Source of the DNA: JALONH01 sp046329235
GTDB lineage: Bacteria > Bacteroidota > Bacteroidia > Cytophagales > Cytophagaceae
DNA length: 64,000 nt
Reading direction: 5' to 3'
Assembly (NCBI GenBank): GCA_046329235.1
Contig: JAXLVA010000001.1
Coordinates: forward strand, 2,294,001-2,358,000
Position numbers and translations under genes: made by a program. Shown here in pieces: positions 1 to 9,683 of the stretch; position 1 is the first letter of the stretch, and each line of letters opens with the position of its first letter. The notes below the pieces were generated by a model. That model had not been told where the DNA came from. It ran no database searches and saw only the letters and a list, made by a program, of their open reading frames with translations.

Positions 1-2471
1 AAGGTACTCTTAGGTACTTCTCTCAAATGTTGCTCATTGGTTTCACGAATATGATCTTGCTCCAAATGAATCATAATCTCATGCGCACGTATCACCAAAC
101 TATTGGGCATACCTGCCATCTGTGCCACGTGAATACCAAAACTATGTTCACTGCCTCCCTCCTTCAACTTACGAAGGAATATCACTTTGTTACCCGACTC
201 CTTCACTGACACATTAAAGTTTTTTACTCTAGGTAAATCTTCCGCCAGCTGATTCAGTTCATGATAGTGCGTAGCAAATAAGGTCTTAGGTCTAAACTGT
301 GTGTGATTATGTAAATACTCTACAATAGCCCAAGCAATGGAAATACCATCATAAGTACTGGTACCTCTTCCAATCTCATCCATCAAAATCAAACTACGAT
401 CACTTAAGTTGTTTAAGATACTCGCCGTTTCATTCATCTCCACCATGAAGGTAGATTCGCCTTTGGATAAGTTATCCGATGCACCTACACGTGTAAATAC
501 TTTATCTACCAAACCTATGGTTGCAGCACTCGCCGGAACATAAGAACCTGCTTGTGCTAACAATACAATCAAAGCTGTTTGGCGTAACAAAGCCGACTTA
601 CCCGCCATGTTAGGACCGGTGATAATCATAATCTGCTGACGCTCGTTATCCAAGTACACATCATTTGGTACATAATCCTCTCCTACCGGTAGTTGTTTTT
701 CAATCACCGGGTGACGACCATCTTTGATATCAATGGTAGCATCCGTAGTTACGGTAGGTAAGCAATATTTATTAGCAATGGCTGCTTGTGCAAAAGAAGA
801 TAAACAATCCAGTTGTGCTAACACGGAAGCATTTTGTAAAACTTGATTCACATAACCTTCTGCTTCTACAATCAAGTCTTGGAACATTTTCTGTTCAATG
901 ACATTGATTTTATCTTCCGCACCTAAAATCTTTTCTTCGTACACTTTTAACTCTTCGGTGATGTAGCGTTCTGCATTCACTAAGGTTTGTTTACGAATCC
1001 AATCGTTAGGCACTTTATCTTTATGTGTATTGGTTACTTCTAAATAATAGCCAAATACTTTGTTGTAAGAAATCTTTAGTGAACTGATTCCGGTACGATC
1101 TACTTCTCGTTGTTGGATTTGCAATAAGTAATCCTTCCCTGAAAAAGCAATCGCTCGTAATTCATCCAACTCCTGATGAAGACCATCTTTCATCATGCGC
1201 CCTAAGTTGGAAACGATAGGTGCATCTTCTTTCAGAGAGTCGTTAATTTTATTGTACAGGTAATCGCAATTATGAATTTGATCAGCTAGTCGGCTCATAG
1301 TAGGAGTGCCAATCGTTCCAATCAATTGTTTGATTGCCGGAAGTTTTTCCAAGGAACGTTTCAACTGCACCATTTCACGCGGATTAATTCTACGTGCAGC
1401 TACTTTCGCCATCAAGCGCTCTAAATCACCTATCGGTTTTAGTTCTTGTTGTAAGGATTGTAATGCAGAATCATTTTTTACAAATGTTTCTACTGCATTC
1501 AATCGCTCCTGAATCGGTGTGATTTCTTTCAGCGGCAACAACAACCACTTCTTCAACATACGCGCGCCCATAGGCGTAGCGGTATGATCTAATATTTCCA
1601 ATAAAGGAACACCTTCCGGATGCTGAGAATAAACTAACTCCAAGTTACGAATGGTAAAGCGATCCAGCCACACATACTTCTCTTCTTCTATTCTACTTAA
1701 GCGAAGAATATGTGAAACCTCTTTGTGTTCGGTTTCATGTAAGTAATGGATGATGGCTCCGGCAGCGGTTACACCTTCGGATAAATTATCTACTCCAAAT
1801 CCTTTTAGAGAGGAAGTATTGAAATGGCGTTGTAATACTTCTTGTGCAAAGTCGTACTGATAAATCCAATCTTCTAATGCGTAGGTATTGTATTGATCGG
1901 AGAAGGTTTGCTCCCAGTCTTTTTTTCTAGGTTTGGGAAACAACACTTCCGACGGTGAAAAATTCTGCAGTAATTTATCGATATAAGTTAACGGACCTTG
2001 AGCTGTTAAAAACTCACCGGTAGAAATATCTAAGAAGGCGATTCCGTGTATGTCTTTGTTCAAATACACTGAAGCCAAGTAATTATTTTTACGAACGTCT
2101 AAGACATGATCATTGAAGGAAACACCGGGAGTGACTAATTCCGTCACGCCGCGTTTTACAATTCCCTTTACCGACTTAGGATCTTCTAACTGATCACAGA
2201 TGGCTACACGCTGCCCTGCTCTCACTAAGCGAGGTAAGTAATTATCTAACGAGTGATGCGGAAAACCGGCCAAGGCAATTTCAGATGCTGTACCGTTTCC
2301 ACGCTTCGTTAACGTAATATCTAATATCTTTGCTGCCTTAACGGCGTCTTCCCCAAAGGTCTCATAGAAATCTCCCACACGGAAAAGCAATAATGCCCCC
2401 GGATACTTTGCCTTGATGGCATAGTATTGTTTCATTAAAGGAGTTTCAACTGTTTCTTTTGTTTTGCTCAA
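1..2471 (-). CDS. mutS: DNA mismatch repair protein MutS (C-terminus cut by window edge)
   Basis: MutS recognises mispaired bases and starts methyl-independent mismatch repair with MutL. About 823 codons are present; the last 50 or so lie left of base 1. The N-terminus carries the mismatch-contacting Phe-x-Glu in GDFYETF (about residue 36). The P-loop GPNMAGKS is encoded near 600-625 and the Walker B/signature stretch DEIGRGTSTYDG near 350-385. The start is not certain. The TTG at 2471 gives the usual short lysine-rich lead-in before MKQYYAIKAKYPG; the first in-frame ATG at 2435 would remove 12 residues. It is divergent from the methyltransferase gene on its right. The identification rests on strong motif recall over the whole length. 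Confidence 0.96.
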   Translation of the reverse strand, partial: MSKTKETVETPLMKQYYAIKAKYPGALLLFRVGDFYETFGEDAVKAAKILDITLTKRGNGTASEIALAGFPHHSLDNYLPRLVRAGQRVAICDQLEDPKSVKGIVKRGVTELVTPGVSFNDHVLDVRKNNYLASVYLNKDIHGIAFLDISTGEFLTAQGPLTYIDKLLQNFSPSEVLFPKPRKKDWEQTFSDQYNTYALEDWIYQYDFAQEVLQRHFNTSSLKGFGVDNLSEGVTAAGAIIHYLHETEHKEVSHILRLSRIEEEKYVWLDRFTIRNLELVYSQHPEGVPLLEILDHTATPMGARMLKKWLLLPLKEITPIQERLNAVETFVKNDSALQSLQQELKPIGDLERLMAKVAARRINPREMVQLKRSLEKLPAIKQLIGTIGTPTMSRLADQIHNCDYLYNKINDSLKEDAPIVSNLGRMMKDGLHQELDELRAIAFSGKDYLLQIQQREVDRTGISSLKISYNKVFGYYLEVTNTHKDKVPNDWIRKQTLVNAERYITEELKVYEEKILGAEDKINVIEQKMFQDLIVEAEGYVNQVLQNASVLAQLDCLSSFAQAAIANKYCLPTVTTDATIDIKDGRHPVIEKQLPVGEDYVPNDVYLDNERQQIMIITGPNMAGKSALLRQTALIVLLAQAGSYVPASAATIGLVDKVFTRVGASDNLSKGESTFMVEMNETASILNNLSDRSLILMDEIGRGTSTYDGISIAWAIVEYLHNHTQFRPKTLFATHYHELNQLAEDLPRVKNFNVSVKESGNKVIFLRKLKEGGSEHSFGIHVAQMAGMPNSLVIRAHEIMIHLEQDHIRETNEQHLREVPKST

Positions 2472-2571
2472 AACCGAATTAACTTTATACCGAAATTATC
2501 TCTATCTAGAGTTATTAAAATTAACCAACCCTAGGCGGAATTGCCAAAAGAGTTATTCACAGCCCAAAGCC

Positions 2572-3108
2572 ATGAAAAAACTATCTCTCACAGACTTACA
2601 ACGACAATCGGTAGAAGAATTCAAATCAGCTGAAAAAATGCCGATTGTAGTGATTTTAGATAACATTCGCAGCTTGCACAACGTGGGCACCTTCTTCAGA
2701 ACAGGCGATGCGTTCTCTATTACCCACTTGTATTTATGTGGATTTACCGGCACTCCTCCACACAAAGATATACACAAGACTGCGCTAGGCGCTACCGAAT
2801 CGGTAGCATGGAGCCATCATGTCTCTACTGTGGATTTGATTCAACAACTGAAAAAGGAAGGTTACACCATTTTAGGAATAGAGCAAACCAGCGCCAGCAT
2901 TATGCTTCAAGATTACCCGGTGCAGGCAGATAAAAAATATGCGCTGATTTTTGGGAATGAAATCTCCGGTGTGCAACAAGAAAGTTTAGAACATAGCGAC
3001 AACGCCATCGAAATTCCTCAGTTTGGGACCAAACACTCCTTCAATGTTTCTGTTACTTCAGGAATTGTATTGTGGGAATTTGTGAGGAAAATGAAATACG
3101 GAAAGTAG
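2572..3108 (+). CDS. TrmH/SpoU-family RNA 2'-O-methyltransferase
   Basis: A 178-residue SPOUT-class methyltransferase that would transfer a methyl group from SAM to a ribose 2'-OH in tRNA or rRNA. The three family motifs are visible: NIRSLHNVGTFFRT (motif 1, about residues 30-43), IFGNEISGV (motif 2, about 132-140) and IPQFGTKHSFNVSV (motif 3, about 151-164; the family usually has SLNVS, here SFNVS). There is no N-terminal substrate-binding domain, so the target RNA cannot be inferred. The reading frame stays open upstream to about 2464, but the ATG at 2572, followed by MKKLSLTDLQ, is the sensible start. It is transcribed away from mutS. Confidence 0.88.
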   Translation: MKKLSLTDLQRQSVEEFKSAEKMPIVVILDNIRSLHNVGTFFRTGDAFSITHLYLCGFTGTPPHKDIHKTALGATESVAWSHHVSTVDLIQQLKKEGYTILGIEQTSASIMLQDYPVQADKKYALIFGNEISGVQQESLEHSDNAIEIPQFGTKHSFNVSVTSGIVLWEFVRKMKYGK

Positions 3109-3129
3109 ATTACTATAGAAAAATAAAAC

Positions 3130-3149
3130 CCACGGTTTTAACCGTGGGC
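3130..3149 (-). terminator. Hairpin between convergent genes; terminator mainly for the DUF1802 gene
   Basis: CCCACGGTT (3130-3138) pairs with AACCGTGGG (3141-3149). Read on the minus strand it is followed by a T-rich run (TTTTATTTTT), so it fits a Rho-independent terminator for the gene ending at 3193. On the plus strand there is no U-tract. Similar CCCACGGTT palindromes recur in Bacteroidota genomes (recollection, not checked). Confidence 0.7.
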
Positions 3150-3192
3150 TACTAATCGCAAAGAATAAACCTTTACTATATTTTTAAAGACC

Positions 3193-3708
3193 TTAGATGA
3201 TATTTTTATTGATTACCGGTCGGCCGATAAATTCAATATCCTTTTCTAATTTCAACCAAGAAGTACAGCCGCCATATTCTGGCAACACATCGATTTCAAA
3301 AGCCGCTCCGAACTCAAATACTTGCACTACCAGCAAGTGAATTTGTTTGTTCCATCGATTAAATCGTTCTTCTACTACCGCTTCCGACCAAGCATGGAAT
3401 GGGTGTAAACGTTTTACTTTTTCCCAATCATTGATGACTTGTACGTCGGCAACTTTTACAAAGTATTTTAATAATACTCTATCCGGTTTCGGATAAAAAG
3501 AATCGTGTTTTAAAAAAGGTCTCCACGATGGTTTAATCATCTCTTCCGCCTGATGAAATAATGTAGGGAATAAGACAAACTCGTTCCCTTTCATTTCAAA
3601 ATCTACTCCATCTTCACTTATACCACCTTTGCGTAGGATAAGGCTTTGCTTGCCTTTACCTAGTGCATCTACGATACAGGACCATTCTTTAAAAGCTAAT
3701 GCCGCCAT
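3193..3708 (-). CDS. DUF1802 family protein
   Basis: A 171-residue soluble protein of unknown function. The N-terminus AFKEWSCIVDALGKGKQSLILRKGGI (seen in pieces over residues 4-29) is the hallmark of DUF1802, followed by FEMKGNEFVLFPTLFHQ. It has no signal peptide and no membrane segment. It starts 4 nt downstream of the stop of the thioredoxin-like gene (3713), so the two are probably co-transcribed and end at the hairpin at 3130-3149. The family assignment is by motif recall; no catalytic activity can be claimed. Confidence 0.8.
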   Translation of the reverse strand: MAALAFKEWSCIVDALGKGKQSLILRKGGISEDGVDFEMKGNEFVLFPTLFHQAEEMIKPSWRPFLKHDSFYPKPDRVLLKYFVKVADVQVINDWEKVKRLHPFHAWSEAVVEERFNRWNKQIHLLVVQVFEFGAAFEIDVLPEYGGCTSWLKLEKDIEFIGRPVINKNII

Positions 3709-3712
3709 CTGA

Positions 3713-5122
3713 TTATTTTTTCTTAATCGCCTCGTAGGCTTTTATAAAACCGTCTAAGTCTTCTATCCCGATACGTTTAGCAATAATTTCTTTTTTCTCA
3801 TTCAACACATATAGAACCGGTGTTGAATAAATATCATAGGTAATCTTAAAGTCGGTATGGTTGTACTTATCACGCACGTTGTACCATGCTTTAATATTTT
3901 TACTACGAACATAAGCTAACCAATCTTCATCTTTACGCTCGATATTGGCAGCGTATACTGCAATTCCTTTAGCACGATTAGCTAACCACCACTCATATAA
4001 TTTAGGAGTTTCCTTTTGACAGTGACCGCATCCTGAATCCCAGAAATAGATGATGGTATATTTAGCCTGAATTTTAGACAAGTAAACATATTTACCGGTA
4101 GTATCAGCCATGTACAATTCCGGAGCCACCTTACCTATAAGCAGAGGTTCTAAAATCTTTACTCGATCTTCTATTTTCTTCACTACATCTTTACTTGCCC
4201 ACGGACACTTATTTTTCATATAGTATTCTTTGCCCATATGAACAAACACCGCATCCATTCCCATTTGAGTAGAAGTTTCATATTTATAAGTAAACTCACG
4301 AGTAAAATATTCAAAAATATCTTTCCCGGATTTTGATAAAATAAAGTCGATTTCTTTATTAATAGAATCAGCCGAGTTCACCACTAGACGCTTGAAGTAA
4401 TCTTCTACTTTGGGTGCTAATACCGGAGTGCGTATCAAACGATCATCACTTAGGTTCACGTTGTCCCAATAGTGAGCTTTGTAATATTTATAGAGGAACA
4501 ATGTATCCTTAGCGCCGTTCGGCAAGGTAGGAGTCTCCGGCATATCTACATCTTTAGTAGTATTTAAGATGGCCGTAAATAAATTTTGCGGATGTTCTTT
4601 AATAAAGGTAGAGATAAACACCACCATATTCGAATCTAATTTTTTCAATTGATTCTCATAGGTTGCTTTATTAGCAGGAGATGCTGCTTTGTATAAATTA
4701 CTTAACGAATCAGCTACTTTACGCTGTACTTGAAAATACTTTTGATAGGCATAGAAATCCGTATTGTCTTGAGAACCTTTAAACTGTGCGGTACCTACGG
4801 TGTTATCCGGATCTGCTGTTAAGGAAAACACAGTGGGTTTTAAAATAAAATCCATAATGCGTTGTTTCGGAAAAAGGAAGAAATACATTCCTTCTTTTAA
4901 GGTTGTTGTATCTTGAAAAACAACACCTCCTTTAGCATCCACTATCGCAGTATCTTGATAGAAACGTTTATCGCCATAGTATCTGCAAAAATAAACGGTA
5001 TCGTTCGTCTGTAAGCCTTTGAAATGAGCTTGAATATGATACCCTTTTTTCTCGTTATTAGCTTCGGCCAAAACTTGAGTAGTAATGCCTAAGAATAATA
5101 ATAACCAACCCAAATGTTTCAT
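3713..5122 (-). CDS. Exported thioredoxin-like (TlpA/DUF5106-type) protein
   Basis: A 469-residue periplasmic protein. A signal peptide (MKHLGWLLLFLGITTQVLA) comes first, then a DUF4369-like beta domain (about 25-130), a helical linker of the DUF5106 kind (about 130-320) and a C-terminal thioredoxin fold (about 325-465). The thioredoxin active site reads WDSGCGHCQKE, a CxxC motif, and a cis-proline segment is seen in YSTPVLYVLN. Such proteins reduce or isomerise disulfides or act in cytochrome maturation; the substrate cannot be told. Bacteroidota carry many paralogues. It heads a two-gene unit with the DUF1802 gene. Confidence 0.85.
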   Translation of the reverse strand: MKHLGWLLLFLGITTQVLAEANNEKKGYHIQAHFKGLQTNDTVYFCRYYGDKRFYQDTAIVDAKGGVVFQDTTTLKEGMYFFLFPKQRIMDFILKPTVFSLTADPDNTVGTAQFKGSQDNTDFYAYQKYFQVQRKVADSLSNLYKAASPANKATYENQLKKLDSNMVVFISTFIKEHPQNLFTAILNTTKDVDMPETPTLPNGAKDTLFLYKYYKAHYWDNVNLSDDRLIRTPVLAPKVEDYFKRLVVNSADSINKEIDFILSKSGKDIFEYFTREFTYKYETSTQMGMDAVFVHMGKEYYMKNKCPWASKDVVKKIEDRVKILEPLLIGKVAPELYMADTTGKYVYLSKIQAKYTIIYFWDSGCGHCQKETPKLYEWWLANRAKGIAVYAANIERKDEDWLAYVRSKNIKAWYNVRDKYNHTDFKITYDIYSTPVLYVLNEKKEIIAKRIGIEDLDGFIKAYEAIKKK

Positions 5123-5188
5123 TCTATGATTTCAGTTTAACCTAATTTATGGTGTATTACAAAAGTAATGCCGAATACGTATAGATGC

Positions 5189-5216
5189 AAAAAGGGCAGT
5201 ATAAACCGCCCTTTTT
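5189..5216 (-). terminator. Terminator of the AsmA-like gene
   Basis: AAAAAGGGC (5189-5197) pairs with GCCCTTTTT (5208-5216) around a 10-nt loop. On the minus strand it lies just after the stop at 5235 and ends in a T-run. Confidence 0.75.
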
Positions 5217-5234
5217 ATTATTATAACTATCTGA

Positions 5235-8200
5235 TTACTTGAATTTTGGAAGACCTTTTTTCATTGCGTCCAATTGCTTTTGAATAGAATCTTGGGTCTT
5301 TTTCTTTTGTTCATCAATCTGCTGCTGCGTTTGCTGCTTGGCTTGATCTACTTGATGCTGTACTTGTTGTTGCGTTTGATCTACTTGTTGTTGCACCTGC
5401 TGCTGAGCTTGGTCTACTTGCTGCTGCACTTGTTGTTGTGCTTGTTGCTTCGCCTGATCAACTTGTTGCTTCGCATCCTGTACTTGTTGTGTATTTGCCA
5501 CCTGATTTTTTACAGCATTTTGATCTACTTCACCAAAATTGGTTTTTAAGATTTTTACATTTGGCTTTTTACCCGGACCATTTAAGTTTAAGTCCATGAT
5601 AATATCCTTAGGCATTGCAACAGATGACCCCACCAATCCGGTTAAAGCAGAAGAGGCTGCTGTACCTAACGATCCGGATGGAGTAGTTAATTGAACATCG
5701 TAATCAATATCTCCATTCAATTTGTTAACCCCTTTCTTAATATCAAACTTTGTTTGACCTGCGTTCACTTTAAATGGATCTAACAATAAAGAACCGTCTA
5801 CAATTTTAAACTTCGTATTAATGTCACTAATAGACATTGGGTTCATGTTGCTCATCTTAGTTAAACCTGCCATCGTAGCTAAAGCAGGATTATCTGTAAT
5901 CGTAGCTGATTTAGTTAACAGCGTACCAAAACCATTTAATGTTTCATATTTAGGCATCATATCTTGGCCTAACAAACCTTTAGCACTTAAAGTAAGATTC
6001 ATTTTGCCATCCATGTATTGAGAAATACCGGCCATTTGCTTTACGGTATTGAAAGCATTGTAAGCATCTTTGAATGCCACATCCGCCATACTCATATCCA
6101 TATCAAAAGAAGGCTTAGCTAAATCTTGTGCGTTATAAGAACCATTCATAGCGAATGCACCACCAAGCGTTTTAAACTTCAAGTTGCTTAATTTAACAAT
6201 CGCATCTTTTACAATGATAGCACCTGTCATATCTGCTAAAGTTAAATTGCTATACAACACTTTAGTCATGCTAGAGTTGAAAGTAAAATCAATGTTTCTA
6301 GGAACTTCTACTACTTCCATTGGAACTTCTTCCTCCGGAGTTGGAGTAGTTGTTGTTGGTTCTTCTGCCATCCACTCATTTACATCAAATGAATTGGAGT
6401 TAAGATTCATGACACCATGAAGTGTAGTGTCTTTACCACCAAACATGTAGCCCATGTAGTTAGATACAAAACCGGTGATAGCATAATCACTCTTACCTAA
6501 CATACCTGTCATGGTTTCAATGTTGAATTTCTCAGGGGTTAATGATAAAGCACCTTTAGTCATAGTAAATCCTTGAGGTAAGTCAGCGCTCTTATACACT
6601 AGATTTTCGATATCCATTCTACCGGAAGAGGAAGTAGAACCATAATTACCCGCCTGTACTTGAGACAAGACACCTTTGGTAGTTAAATCTGCTAAGATGA
6701 TACCAGTAAGTGTAGTCCCTTCGATAGGATATACTTTCGTCATTTTATCTAAATCGATTTTACCTTTGATAGTAGCATCGTAATTAGGGTCATCAAAATT
6801 CTTCACGAACGCTTTTGCTTCAAATGGCTCTCCATCTAACAATAAGCGGAAGTAATCTAGATTAAAAGTAGATGCAGGCATGTTACCGTCACTTTTCACA
6901 GTAGCGTTGAATTCTACTTTTTCTAAAGGCTTAGGGAAATCAGCCGACTTTACATAACCGTTAGCCAAATTCATAGTAGCCGTTACCATTGGCATCAACT
7001 TTTGTTCATCGCTGTATTTACCTTTACATTTTACATCCATAGCAAACAACCCTTTCAAGGTAGTTCCTTCGATAGGGTAGAATTTATCTACGTCTTCTAA
7101 GTTTAGTTTTGCTAATACATTGGCATCAATGTCGTATGGATTCATTTGAGTCATTAAGAAACGAGCATCTACCGGATTTTTACCCATTTCCATATGGAAG
7201 GTTTTTAAGTTGACTAAGGTATGGTCAATAACGCCATCTTTATTCTCCACTTTCAAATCCATGTTTACGTTCTTCACTGCTTCCGGAAGATCAGGGTATT
7301 TGAAATAACCATTATTGATTAAAGTAGTTAAACCAAAACCGGGCATGGTAGTTTCATTATACACACCTTTCACCCAACCATCGAATGCGATCGTACCGTC
7401 TGTTTCTAACTTATCAAAGTCTTTAGTGTATAGCGCAGGGATAAGAGAGATTAAGTTTTTGAATTTAGTTTCTTTGGCTCCGTAAGTGATATCCATTTTA
7501 ATATCATCCGCCGGCATTTCAACACTACCGTTCATTCCGAATTTGAAATCATTCACAGCAAACTCGTTTTCTTTGAATGTATAAATAGACTTAGCTAAAT
7601 CGATATTCATTGCTGCATCAGCAAATAATTTATGCCCACTTAAATACGTAGTACCATCATACGTTACTAAGCTATTAGCGATATCCGTCCAAGTTTTTAA
7701 ATCATACACATCGCCGTTGATAGAACCGCTACCTTTGTGGTTCATACCTTTCAACTCCATGTACATAGGCATCGTTTGGTCATCATATACAATGATACCA
7801 TCTTCTATTTCCCATTTCTCGATATTGATTTTCATTGCAGAAGCAGTAGTATCTACCGGCTCCGGTGCTGCAGTAGAATCAGGGAAAGTAATATCCCAGC
7901 TAAAGTTTCCTGCACGGTCGTATATCGTTACAATTTTAGGTTGCTTTAAATACACCCCATTCACTTGAATAGCATCGCCAAATAATACCGACTTAATATC
8001 TACTGCTACAGAAAACTCTTTAGCTGCGAACAACGTGTCCCCTTTAAATGCATCCGCATTAGAAGACATACCAATATCCGAGATGGCTACCGTAAGGTTT
8101 GGAAAGTGAGAGAACAATGACAAGCTGAACGATTCTGCGTTGTACCAAACATTCGCATTTACATTTTGTTTGATTTGCTCATCAATTGCTGCTTTAATTT

Positions 8201-8285
8201 TGTCTTTAAACAAGAAAGGAGCTGCGATCATAGCAACTAAAAGAACTCCCAAAGAAATTCCGGAAATCTTTAAAAACTTTTTCAT
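5235..8285 (-). CDS. AsmA-like inner-membrane/periplasmic protein with glutamine-rich hendecad tail
   Basis: A 1016-residue protein. An N-terminal membrane anchor (about residues 5-25) is followed by a long repetitive beta-rich periplasmic body typical of the AsmA/TamB/YhdP bridge-like superfamily, with the AsmA C-terminal motif near 760-900. Proteins of this group are linked to phospholipid transport and outer-membrane assembly (family knowledge). The last 100 residues are odd: after about 925 comes a glutamine-rich coiled coil with VDQ recurring every 11 residues, then a basic end (KKGLPKFK). The tail is encoded by tandem 33-nt units at about 5310-5480. The gene is single with its own terminator. 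Confidence 0.87.
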   Translation of the reverse strand: MKKFLKISGISLGVLLVAMIAAPFLFKDKIKAAIDEQIKQNVNANVWYNAESFSLSLFSHFPNLTVAISDIGMSSNADAFKGDTLFAAKEFSVAVDIKSVLFGDAIQVNGVYLKQPKIVTIYDRAGNFSWDITFPDSTAAPEPVDTTASAMKINIEKWEIEDGIIVYDDQTMPMYMELKGMNHKGSGSINGDVYDLKTWTDIANSLVTYDGTTYLSGHKLFADAAMNIDLAKSIYTFKENEFAVNDFKFGMNGSVEMPADDIKMDITYGAKETKFKNLISLIPALYTKDFDKLETDGTIAFDGWVKGVYNETTMPGFGLTTLINNGYFKYPDLPEAVKNVNMDLKVENKDGVIDHTLVNLKTFHMEMGKNPVDARFLMTQMNPYDIDANVLAKLNLEDVDKFYPIEGTTLKGLFAMDVKCKGKYSDEQKLMPMVTATMNLANGYVKSADFPKPLEKVEFNATVKSDGNMPASTFNLDYFRLLLDGEPFEAKAFVKNFDDPNYDATIKGKIDLDKMTKVYPIEGTTLTGIILADLTTKGVLSQVQAGNYGSTSSSGRMDIENLVYKSADLPQGFTMTKGALSLTPEKFNIETMTGMLGKSDYAITGFVSNYMGYMFGGKDTTLHGVMNLNSNSFDVNEWMAEEPTTTTPTPEEEVPMEVVEVPRNIDFTFNSSMTKVLYSNLTLADMTGAIIVKDAIVKLSNLKFKTLGGAFAMNGSYNAQDLAKPSFDMDMSMADVAFKDAYNAFNTVKQMAGISQYMDGKMNLTLSAKGLLGQDMMPKYETLNGFGTLLTKSATITDNPALATMAGLTKMSNMNPMSISDINTKFKIVDGSLLLDPFKVNAGQTKFDIKKGVNKLNGDIDYDVQLTTPSGSLGTAASSALTGLVGSSVAMPKDIIMDLNLNGPGKKPNVKILKTNFGEVDQNAVKNQVANTQQVQDAKQQVDQAKQQAQQQVQQQVDQAQQQVQQQVDQTQQQVQHQVDQAKQQTQQQIDEQKKKTQDSIQKQLDAMKKGLPKFK
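5310..5480 (-). repeat. 33-nt tandem units coding an 11-residue coiled-coil repeat
   Basis: Within the AsmA-like gene, VDQ triplets (the last one IDE) recur at exact 11-residue spacing over at least four units, with a glutamine-rich filler (AQQQ, VQQQ, TQQQ). Eleven-residue periodicity is the mark of a hendecad, weakly right-handed coiled coil. Confidence 0.8.
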
Positions 8286-8389
8286 ATGTGGGAAATAGAA
8301 TTTAACGGTCTATGTGTAGTTAAAAATACAATCCTTTTTAGACCACACAAAGAAATTTAGTAATAATGTATAATAACGTAAAATGGACG

Positions 8390-9415
8390 CTAATCTTGCG
8401 CTTTTTTATAAAATTCCTTCAATACAACAGTAATCTTCTCAGATTCAACTAAAAAACCATCATGCCCATAAAGTGAGTCTATATAAATATAGGATGCTCC
8501 ATTAATGTTATCCGCTAAGAATTTTTGTTCCAATGGAGGGAATAGTAAATCGGAAGAAATGGCAACGACTAAACACTTTGCTTTAATTTGTTGTAAAGCA
8601 GCTAGTACACTTCCTCTATTTCGTCCCACGTTATGACTATCCATCGCTTTGGATAAATACCAGTATGAATGGCAGTTAAAACGTTTGACCAATTTATCAC
8701 CTTGGTAATGCTGATAGGAAACGACTCTAAAATCATCCACTTTGTTTACATCTTCATCTTTTTGGGTAGAGTCGTAGGTTTCATAACTACGATAAGACAA
8801 CATAGCGATGGAGCGAGCGATTTTCAACCCTTCACGACCGGCATCTAAAGAATTATTTTTCCAAGTAGGGTCCATATCAATAGCCATACGTTGAGACTCA
8901 TTAAATGCAATTCCCCAAGGAGAGTGCTGAGCATTGGTAGCCAATAAAACTAGATGTTGAAACACTTGAGGTTGTAAAATAGACCATTCAAGTGCCTGTT
9001 GCCCACCTAAAGAACCACCGATAAGTGTATGTATTTTATGTATTCCTAAATGTTGACGTAATAAATCATGCGCCAACACCATATCACGTATGGTAACTAC
9101 AGGGAAAGATAAATAATAAGGTTCATTCGTGATGGGGTTAGTCTCTGTAGGACCTGTAGTTCCATAACACGATGACAATATATTAGCACAGATAATGAAA
9201 TGTTTTTCCGGATCAAAAATGTATCCCGGACCAACTACACCCGGCCACCAAGATTCGGCGTCGGAGTTGGCTGTTAAGGCATGACAAATCCAAATAACAT
9301 TAGAATCATCCTGATTACGAGTTCCATATGTCGAATATTGGATTCGCAATTCAGGCAAAACAGCTCCTGATTCTAGTGTTACCTTTTCGGTATGGTGATA
9401 AATGTGATGCTCCAT
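8390..9415 (-). CDS. metX: Homoserine O-acetyltransferase
   Basis: A 341-residue alpha/beta-hydrolase-fold enzyme that acylates homoserine with acetyl-CoA (some family members use succinyl-CoA), the first committed step to methionine. The nucleophile elbow GGSLGGQQALEW (Ser about 138), the acid in SSDLLFPP (about 294) and the base in YGHDGF (about 321) form the triad. The length is normal. The gene stands alone and its 5' leader holds a SAM-I-type riboswitch and a clear promoter, which supports a role in methionine synthesis under SAM feedback. MetX versus the isofunctional MetA-like use of succinyl-CoA cannot be settled by eye. Confidence 0.95.
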   Translation of the reverse strand: MEHHIYHHTEKVTLESGAVLPELRIQYSTYGTRNQDDSNVIWICHALTANSDAESWWPGVVGPGYIFDPEKHFIICANILSSCYGTTGPTETNPITNEPYYLSFPVVTIRDMVLAHDLLRQHLGIHKIHTLIGGSLGGQQALEWSILQPQVFQHLVLLATNAQHSPWGIAFNESQRMAIDMDPTWKNNSLDAGREGLKIARSIAMLSYRSYETYDSTQKDEDVNKVDDFRVVSYQHYQGDKLVKRFNCHSYWYLSKAMDSHNVGRNRGSVLAALQQIKAKCLVVAISSDLLFPPLEQKFLADNINGASYIYIDSLYGHDGFLVESEKITVVLKEFYKKAQD

Positions 9416-9512
9416 GCAGCTCTAATTCAAACTTTTGAGACAAGCATGACCACAAACGAGTGCAGAATGTAAACCGATGATTTTCGGGAACGACGCAGCG
9501 TAGTCTGTAATC

Positions 9513-9625
9513 AATTTATATCCCCCGCATACGGCGGGGCAGGAAGTAGCACCTTAAATTCCAAATGGTTAGATAGGTTGCTAGAGGTTCACAGAGCCTG
9601 TTCTCTCCCCTCTTCTTTATAAATC
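9513..9625 (-). promoter_or_regulatory. SAM-I type (S-box) riboswitch upstream of metX
   Basis: On the minus strand the conserved S-box core is visible: GAACCTCTAGCAACC followed by AAGGTGCTACTTCC. P1 is formed by ATTTATA (9618-9624) with TATAAAT (9514-9520). A P4 hairpin CCCCGC/GCGGGG lies at 9523-9528 and 9534-9539. The aptamer starts about 20-30 nt after the predicted transcription start and ends about 100 nt before the metX ATG. No clear Rho-independent terminator follows, so control may act on translation or through an unseen structure. A small hairpin, CAATTAC/GTAATTG (9626-9643), precedes the aptamer. Confidence 0.88.
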
Positions 9626-9652
9626 AATTACTCCCGTAATTGATTAAGGATT

Positions 9653-9683
9653 CAAATATACTATCTAATGAATGAAATACCAA
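9653..9683 (-). promoter_or_regulatory. Promoter of riboswitch-metX transcript
   Basis: A perfect Bacteroidota -7 box TATATTTG (complement of 9653-9660) lies 20 nt downstream of a TTG -33 element (complement of 9681-9683). The predicted start, near 9646, lies just before the riboswitch. The -33 element falls inside an inverted repeat CCAATT-TT-AATTGG at 9680-9693. Confidence 0.75.

Noticed and set aside
5274..5549. A leucine-rich 91-residue plus-strand frame
   Set aside because: It is the complement of the glutamine-rich coiled coil of the AsmA-like gene (CAG/CTG-type codons).
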